DNA from: SBAX01 sp964646605
GTDB lineage: Bacteria; Planctomycetota; Phycisphaerae; UBA1845
NCBI GenBank assembly: GCA_964646605.1
Contig: CAZYEX010000042.1
Coordinates: 1 to 36,792 of the forward strand
Reading direction: 5' to 3'
DNA length: 36,792 bases
Of the stretch, positions 32,326-36,792 are shown one piece after another. Within the stretch, counting starts at the first letter, position 1; each line of letters starts with the position of its first letter. Below the pieces are notes generated by a model. The model saw only the letters and a program-made list of their open reading frames with translations. It had not been told where the DNA came from and searched no databases. The position numbers and the translations under genes are program-made.

Positions 32326-34427
32326 GAGTCGCGATTGCTCCTGCGGGCAGCCGCCGACTCGATTTGACCGTCATGCATCGGCAACTCGGCCGCCGGCTTC
32401 GTGGCGCCGTCATGGCCGCGTGTATGAGACGGTGCCGACCATCCCTCGACGAGAAAAACAATCAATACGGTCGCAACCATGTAGACCAGGTACAACTGAA
32501 TGCGCCCGTGCTGAAGCGGCCAGAGACGCTCGAAGGTCCGGGCCAATCCGGCAAACACCGGCTTGTAGATTCTCTCCTGCGCCACATCCGTCGTAACCGT
32601 GACCAGCCGACCCGGCAATGGGAAACACCCCACGATAACCGGATCCAATCGCCTCGGCCGAAGAACCTGCCGGAAACTGTGGATGGTTTTCCACGCATAG
32701 GACGACCCCGTGTACTGCATCGTTGGTTTCGGAAACGCAAAGCCGCATCCCCACGTGCCGCCCGCGCTGCCGACGGCCGCGGCCCCCGGCAGCCGTCGTC
32801 GAACCACGAACAGCCCGATGGCGACGACGCTCAAGACCCCGATCGAGGGCAGAATGCGCGAAACCGGACCCAGCGATTCGCGGAACGTCGCCGCTTGCCC
32901 CGGCGCGTCGAATGCGAAGGGCGCCAAGGCCGCGGATACCGCCGGGGCGAGCGCTCCCGAGCCGACCGATGCCGCAACACAGCTCAGCGCCAAGAACGCC
33001 ATGCCCGCGTTCATGCTCGTCGGAGTCGCGTGGACGCGGACGCTGGGATCGCGCTGCGCGCCGAGGAACACCACCGAAAACGTCTTGGAGAATGCCACCA
33101 GCGCGAATCCGCCGATCAGTGCCAAAGCAGCGGCACAGAACGCCAGCACCGCCGCGTACGAACTCGGCAAGGTCACCACGCCTTGAAGAATGCCCGTGTA
33201 GATGACGAACTCGCTGACAAAACCGTTCAGAGGCGGCAACGCGCAAATGGCGACCGACCCGATGAGGAACGCCAGCGCGTTCACCGGCGTACGCCGAGCC
33301 AGCCCTCCCAACCGTTCCATTTGACCGGTGTTCGTGTCATGCAACACGGCCCCGGCCGACAGGAACAGGAGTCCCTTGAACAGCGCATGGTTCAGGACAT
33401 GGAGCAACGCACCCCCCAGGCCGAGTGCAACCAGCGCGGGCTCTTGCAACGACCGTCCTAGCAGTGCGACCGAAATCGCCAGACCGATGATCCCCATGTT
33501 CTCGACACTGGAATACGCCAGCATGCGCTTGATCTGTTGTTGTCCCAGCGCATACAGGATTCCCATGACGCCGGTCAGCAGCGAGATCGCCATCAAACCC
33601 ATCGCACACCCGACGGGAAGATCGGGCAGCCACGAGAGCAGACGCAACAAGCCGTAAATGCCTGTCTTAATCACCACCCCGGACATCAACGCTGAAATGG
33701 GACTCGGAGCCGCCGGGTGGGCGACGGGCAGCCAAACGTGAAAGGGCATGAACCCGGCCTTCGTGCCGAACCCGACCACGCCAAGCGAAAAAATCACGAC
33801 GCACGAATTCACTTCGGGAACGCCGAACGCGCCCGTGAATCCGTCCATGTCCGTGCTTCCGGTTCGAGCCACGAAGGCCGCAAACACCGGCAACACGCCC
33901 AGCGCCGTCCCCAAGTGCGTGGCGACAAGATACGTCCAGGCTCCGCGCCGCGCCTCCACATCTTGGTCGTGCCATCCAATGAGGAAGAACGCGGAAAGGC
34001 TCATCAACTCCCAACCGACCAGGAACAACACCACGTCGGCTGCACAAACAACCAACACCATGGCGGCAATCATGGTGCAGAGCAGCGCCGCGTATACACC
34101 GGCCAACCTGTGTGTTCGGGGGTGGGTGAAGTAGCCCCACGAATAGATCGACACCCCGATGCCGACCAGGCCGATGACCAGCAGAAACCACGCCGAAAGC
34201 CCATCGACGAAAAGTCGGGCGAACCCCAGCGGCAGAAGCCATTCGACGCTCATGCGCGCTGGTGTGCTGTGACCCAAGGCGTCCCAGCTGCCGATGACAC
34301 AAAACGCGCTTGCCAGGCCCGCGGCTGCCAAGCCGATCCGCAATGCACCCGCCCGGCTCCCTGCGGTCAGCACGGACGCGGTCGCTCCGAACGCGAGCAC
34401 GGCGAGGGCGAGGACCACCCAGGTCAC
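32322..34427 (-). CDS. hyfB: HyfB-like antiporter subunit, first copy
   Basis: A 701-residue homologue of HyfB/HycC/NuoL. Motifs: 'LVGWELMSLSAFFLIGWHDQD', 'VVGFGTKAGFMPFHVWLPVAHPAAPSPISALMSGVVIKTG', 'LNHALFKGLLFLSAGAVLHDT' and the C-terminal 'TWGCGFAFPKPTMQYTGSSY'. These preserve the Glu, Lys and His of the proton-translocation path. It starts with GTG overlapping the regulator's stop by four bases. Tandem duplication with the next gene, rather than a distinct HyfD, gives this complex two long antiporter modules besides HyfF. Confidence 0.92.
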   Translation of the reverse strand: MTWVVLALAVLAFGATASVLTAGSRAGALRIGLAAAGLASAFCVIGSWDALGHSTPARMSVEWLLPLGFARLFVDGLSAWFLLVIGLVGIGVSIYSWGYFTHPRTHRLAGVYAALLCTMIAAMVLVVCAADVVLFLVGWELMSLSAFFLIGWHDQDVEARRGAWTYLVATHLGTALGVLPVFAAFVARTGSTDMDGFTGAFGVPEVNSCVVIFSLGVVGFGTKAGFMPFHVWLPVAHPAAPSPISALMSGVVIKTGIYGLLRLLSWLPDLPVGCAMGLMAISLLTGVMGILYALGQQQIKRMLAYSSVENMGIIGLAISVALLGRSLQEPALVALGLGGALLHVLNHALFKGLLFLSAGAVLHDTNTGQMERLGGLARRTPVNALAFLIGSVAICALPPLNGFVSEFVIYTGILQGVVTLPSSYAAVLAFCAAALALIGGFALVAFSKTFSVVFLGAQRDPSVRVHATPTSMNAGMAFLALSCVAASVGSGALAPAVSAALAPFAFDAPGQAATFRESLGPVSRILPSIGVLSVVAIGLFVVRRRLPGAAAVGSAGGTWGCGFAFPKPTMQYTGSSYAWKTIHSFRQVLRPRRLDPVIVGCFPLPGRLVTVTTDVAQERIYKPVFAGLARTFERLWPLQHGRIQLYLVYMVATVLIVFLVEGWSAPSHTRGHDGATKPAAELPMHDGQIESAAARRSNRDS

Positions 34428-35125
34428 GACGCAGCACCTCGCTCTTTATCCTTTTTCGCAACCCGGGCCTCGATGGTTTCGATCTTCGCCAGGATTTGAT
34501 CCTGCACCGCCCGCACGTCGAGCAGCCGCCTGAATTCCTGATCCTGCAATCCGTACATCAGATGACTCAGCAGGAGAAGGTGTACGCGAATCGTCGTACT
34601 CACGATGACGAACAAGATGCTGACTCGCTTTCCGTCGAGCGCCCCAAAGTCGATGGGCCCTCGAAGGAAGGCCAGGGTGACCTGCGGTTCAGGGATCCCC
34701 AGGATAATGGGCCCACGGGGGTGAGGGATCGCGACGCCGTTGCCGATGCCGGTCGAACACAGCGCCTCGCGAGCCACGAGCACGCTGTACAACTCCTCGC
34801 GATCTACGTTCGGCGGCAACGGCAAGAGGTTGCACACGGCGCGAAGCGCCGTGGCTTTGTCCCTGCAGTCCAGGTCATACAGCACGCCCCCGCGGCGTAG
34901 GGCGTTCGCCAAAAGGAGCTCCGGAGGCTTGACGCCGTTCTCGCGGAAGATCTCCGGGGAGATCGTGAGGTTCCGTGCCGTCGCCCACTCCAGCAACTCA
35001 ACGCGGTTCAGGCGGTACTTGTCTTGAACTCGGTAGCTCGGAATCGTGCCGTTGCGAATCCACTTGTAGATCGTATCCTCCGGAACCTTCAACAACTTGG
35101 CCGCATCCCTGGCCGTTAAGTCCAT
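34424..35125 (-). CDS. HTH (excisionase/MerR-like) fused to PTS EIIA type-2 domain
   Basis: A 233-residue regulator. Residues 1-55 are an excisionase-type DNA-binding domain ('MDLTARDAAKLLKVPEDTIYKWIRNGTIPSYRV'). Residues about 68-215 are a PTS EIIA domain of the mannitol/fructose/Ntr class: 'STGIGNGVAIPHPRGPI' places the phosphorylated His at 135, and 'ALDGKRVSILFVIVSTTIRVHLLLLSHLMYGLQDQEFRRLL' is the second half. It has no transporter domains nearby, so it is a phospho-sensor rather than a sugar carrier. GGAGG precedes ATG 35125 by eight bases. It heads the eight-gene operon and overlaps the next gene, so it probably controls the complex according to the PTS phosphorylation state; partner HPr or EI genes are outside the window. 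Confidence 0.9.
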   Translation of the reverse strand: MDLTARDAAKLLKVPEDTIYKWIRNGTIPSYRVQDKYRLNRVELLEWATARNLTISPEIFRENGVKPPELLLANALRRGGVLYDLDCRDKATALRAVCNLLPLPPNVDREELYSVLVAREALCSTGIGNGVAIPHPRGPIILGIPEPQVTLAFLRGPIDFGALDGKRVSILFVIVSTTIRVHLLLLSHLMYGLQDQEFRRLLDVRAVQDQILAKIETIEARVAKKDKERGAAS

Positions 35126-35602
35126 CTGCGACCCCTCCGTTCACCGCCCACGGGCGCATTCACCTGTCCTTTTCGACGTTGGCCGAGCCTCCCCCTTATC
35201 ATGCACCCGCGTTCCAGGCTGACGCACGACGGCGACGATTCTGCACGAACGGCGCCATCTGGCAAGCCTCCCACCCCCGCTTACCACGAGGGGTCCGGCC
35301 CTCCCAAGCGGCAGAACCATCATGCGGCGTCGGATTTTCCTTGCGAACCGCCGCGAGATCCGTCACAATCCGTGAACGGAGGGGAGGGCAACCTAGTTCC
35401 GCACCGGATCGGGCGACCAATTCGTGAACCGCGTCTAGCCATGGACGCGGTCGCCACCGTCCGGTTCAGCTGGGAATCGAGGGCCTTTCCGGAACCCTTC
35501 GTTGAGGGGCGTGCGATCGTTTTGCGTGTCCATCTCAGGGAGGGCCTCGGGACAAGGTGTGACGGCTTGGCGCGGAAGTCTGGGTTGATCGAGAGGTGCG
35601 AG
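35126..35602. other. Divergent intergenic region
   Basis: About 480 bases between the regulator of the complex (minus) and the right-edge secreted protein (plus), so it must hold two promoters. No convincing hexamer pair is seen. Open frames on both strands are arginine- and proline-rich and show no domain. Confidence 0.5.
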
Positions 35603-36792
35603 ATGTTTTTGAGACGATGGTCGTCCGTGGCGTTCGTTTGTTCGGTAGCCGGCTTGGTCGCCTTCGCATCGCGGGCTCTAGCGAACGATGACGTTGTGGC
35701 TGGCGCGAGTACCACACTCGACTACCCGGCTTTCTACGACTGCCTTGACGGCCCACGCCCTCCCGTCGCGGCAGGTTGCTCGACCTCCGACTTCCACCCC
35801 GACGGACATGTCGATCTGCGCGACTTCGCGCTTCTTCAGCGAAGCTACCAAACCCTCTCGACCTCCCCCATCCAACCCGGCGCCGAGATGGTCGGCGAAA
35901 TTGCCCCCATCAACGACACCGACGTCTTCACCTTCTTCGCGTCGCAAGGCGCGTTCGTCACCGTCGATTACTTCACGCCAGTGGTGGCCGGCGGCTATCC
36001 CGATCTTTTCCCTCGCATCGACCTGCTCCGCCCCAACACCTCTCAGGCGGCAACCACGTCGGTGTGCGGTAACACCCGACTGGACACGATCCCCGTCGAC
36101 GCGACCGGAACCTGGTCCGTACGCGTTCGAGAGAACGCAGCGTGGGCCAACTGCGGGTACGGCGCGATCGAGGCCCTTCGAACCGGGCTGTACACGCTCA
36201 CGGTCTGCCTTTCGAACGCCCCCGCGATTCCCATCGCTTACGGTCAGACGACCTTGAACTCCTTCGCGTCGGATTGTCAGATCGTGAACTTCTCCTTCAC
36301 CGGGAGCGCGGGGGACGTGGTCTCGGCCATGTACGCCGGTCCGACGACGACGCGGCGCATCCGCATGTTCGATCCCGCCGGCGCCGAGATCGGCGTCAGC
36401 GGATCGGGCCTCACCGTGGGAATCTTCGATGAAGTGCTTCTCTCCAACGGCACCTACCGTCTCTCCGCCGAGGCCCTGAACGACAGCGCCGTGGGCGCTT
36501 TCGGCGTCGGCCTCACCGAACTCGACGACGCCGTCCCCATCGCCTTCAACACCCCGCTCAACGCCGCCATCGCGCAACTGGCCGAGGTGGACCTCTACTC
36601 CTTCAACGCCACCGCCGGATCGTTCGTCACCGTGGACTACTTCACCCCCGTGGTCGCCGGCGGCTATCCCGACCACTTCGCCCGTCTGGACCTCATCCGT
36701 CCCGACGGAACCACGGCCTTGACCGACGCAAGGTGCGGCAACTTCCGACTCGACAACATCGCCGTGAATCAAACCGGTTCCTGGACCGTGCG
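35603..36792 (+). CDS. Secreted protein with N-terminal dockerin-like motif and PPC-like repeats (3' end cut by window edge)
   Basis: ATG 35603 follows AGAGG by six bases; the frame then runs without a stop to the window edge, about 397 residues. Residues 1-28 are a Sec signal peptide ending 'SRALA'. Residues about 40-85 ('YPAFYDCLDGP', 'CSTSDFHPDGHVDLRDFALL') match the planctomycete dockerin-like or EF-hand motif, usually 'DxDGDGDVDLxDFAxLQ'. Here the motif is at the N-terminus and its first Asp-rich loop is degraded to F-H-P-D-G-H. Two similar modules follow, about 226 residues apart, each with 'FVTVDYFTPVVAGGYPD' and 'RLDLIRPDG', and 'TGTWSVRV' or 'TGSWTV' at the end of the module; these resemble bacterial pre-peptidase C-terminal (PPC) domains. 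It is probably cell-surface or secreted. Substrate unknown. Confidence 0.8.
   Translation, partial: MFLRRWSSVAFVCSVAGLVAFASRALANDDVVAGASTTLDYPAFYDCLDGPRPPVAAGCSTSDFHPDGHVDLRDFALLQRSYQTLSTSPIQPGAEMVGEIAPINDTDVFTFFASQGAFVTVDYFTPVVAGGYPDLFPRIDLLRPNTSQAATTSVCGNTRLDTIPVDATGTWSVRVRENAAWANCGYGAIEALRTGLYTLTVCLSNAPAIPIAYGQTTLNSFASDCQIVNFSFTGSAGDVVSAMYAGPTTTRRIRMFDPAGAEIGVSGSGLTVGIFDEVLLSNGTYRLSAEALNDSAVGAFGVGLTELDDAVPIAFNTPLNAAIAQLAEVDLYSFNATAGSFVTVDYFTPVVAGGYPDHFARLDLIRPDGTTALTDARCGNFRLDNIAVNQTGSWTV

Noticed and set aside
35195..35220. Sigma-54 promoter for the complex operon (TGGAACG and TGCA on the minus strand)
   Set aside because: The GG to GC spacing is one base shorter than the required ten, so it does not fit the -24/-12 rule.
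35320..35715. 131-codon minus-strand open frame near the right edge
   Set aside because: It overlaps the signal peptide and start of the secreted protein, is low in hydrophobic residues and shows no family features.

Overview
The window looks like a chromosomal segment of a high-GC planctomycete, probably of the Phycisphaerae type; this is inferred from protein signatures and no rRNA marker is present. The signatures are a cytosine-rich 'CAKCQYNLRG' zinc ribbon, a 'GACC' cysteine motif, dockerin-like 'VDLRDFALLQ' and 'NGIPDxCE' calcium-binding units, a PEP-CTERM tail, and long intergenic stretches full of hairpin repeats. No phage, insertion sequence, CRISPR array, tRNA or rRNA was recognised.

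Layout. (1) 1-1000: the 5' part of an ECF sigma factor gene (minus strand, runs off the left edge), divergent from a small LuxR-type DNA-binding protein. (2) 1122-5183: a secreted 1,353-residue protein with 21 short RCC1-like repeats, split 14 + 7 by a cysteine- and aspartate-rich linker. (3) 5536-9388: ornithine carbamoyltransferase, two hypothetical envelope proteins and a beta-CASP metallo-beta-lactamase-fold nuclease. (4) 9389-12231: repeat-rich, gene-poor DNA with three small conserved or hypothetical genes. (5) 12232-15946: a PEP-CTERM protein, then a minus-strand mlaE-mlaF-mlaD lipid-transport operon. (6) 16222-18390: a GT2 glycosyltransferase, a hotdog thioesterase and a zinc-ribbon membrane protein. 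(7) 18586-24592: a tight six-gene run, gnd-zwf-pgl followed by a methyltransferase, an FAD oxidoreductase and a type III polyketide synthase. It joins NADPH production to a polyketide-lipid type pathway. (8) 35125-24648 (minus): an eight-gene operon for a membrane complex related to hydrogenase-4 and complex I. It is headed by an HTH-EIIA(Ntr)-like regulator and its large subunit has lost all four nickel-iron cysteines. (9) 35603 to the right edge: the start of a secreted protein with a dockerin-like motif and repeated PPC-like modules.

The most interesting system is the minus-strand complex. It has three antiporter-like subunits (two HyfB-like, one HyfF-like), HyfC, HyfE, a NuoC-D/HyfG-like large subunit without the Ni-Fe site, and a small subunit fused to a two-cluster ferredoxin. 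It resembles the 'energy-converting hydrogenase related' (Ehr) complexes: redox-driven ion pumps whose electron acceptor is not protons. The linked PTS-type regulator suggests control by phosphorylation state. Two edge genes (1-454 and 35603-36792) are open to the window ends and were found by direct translation.
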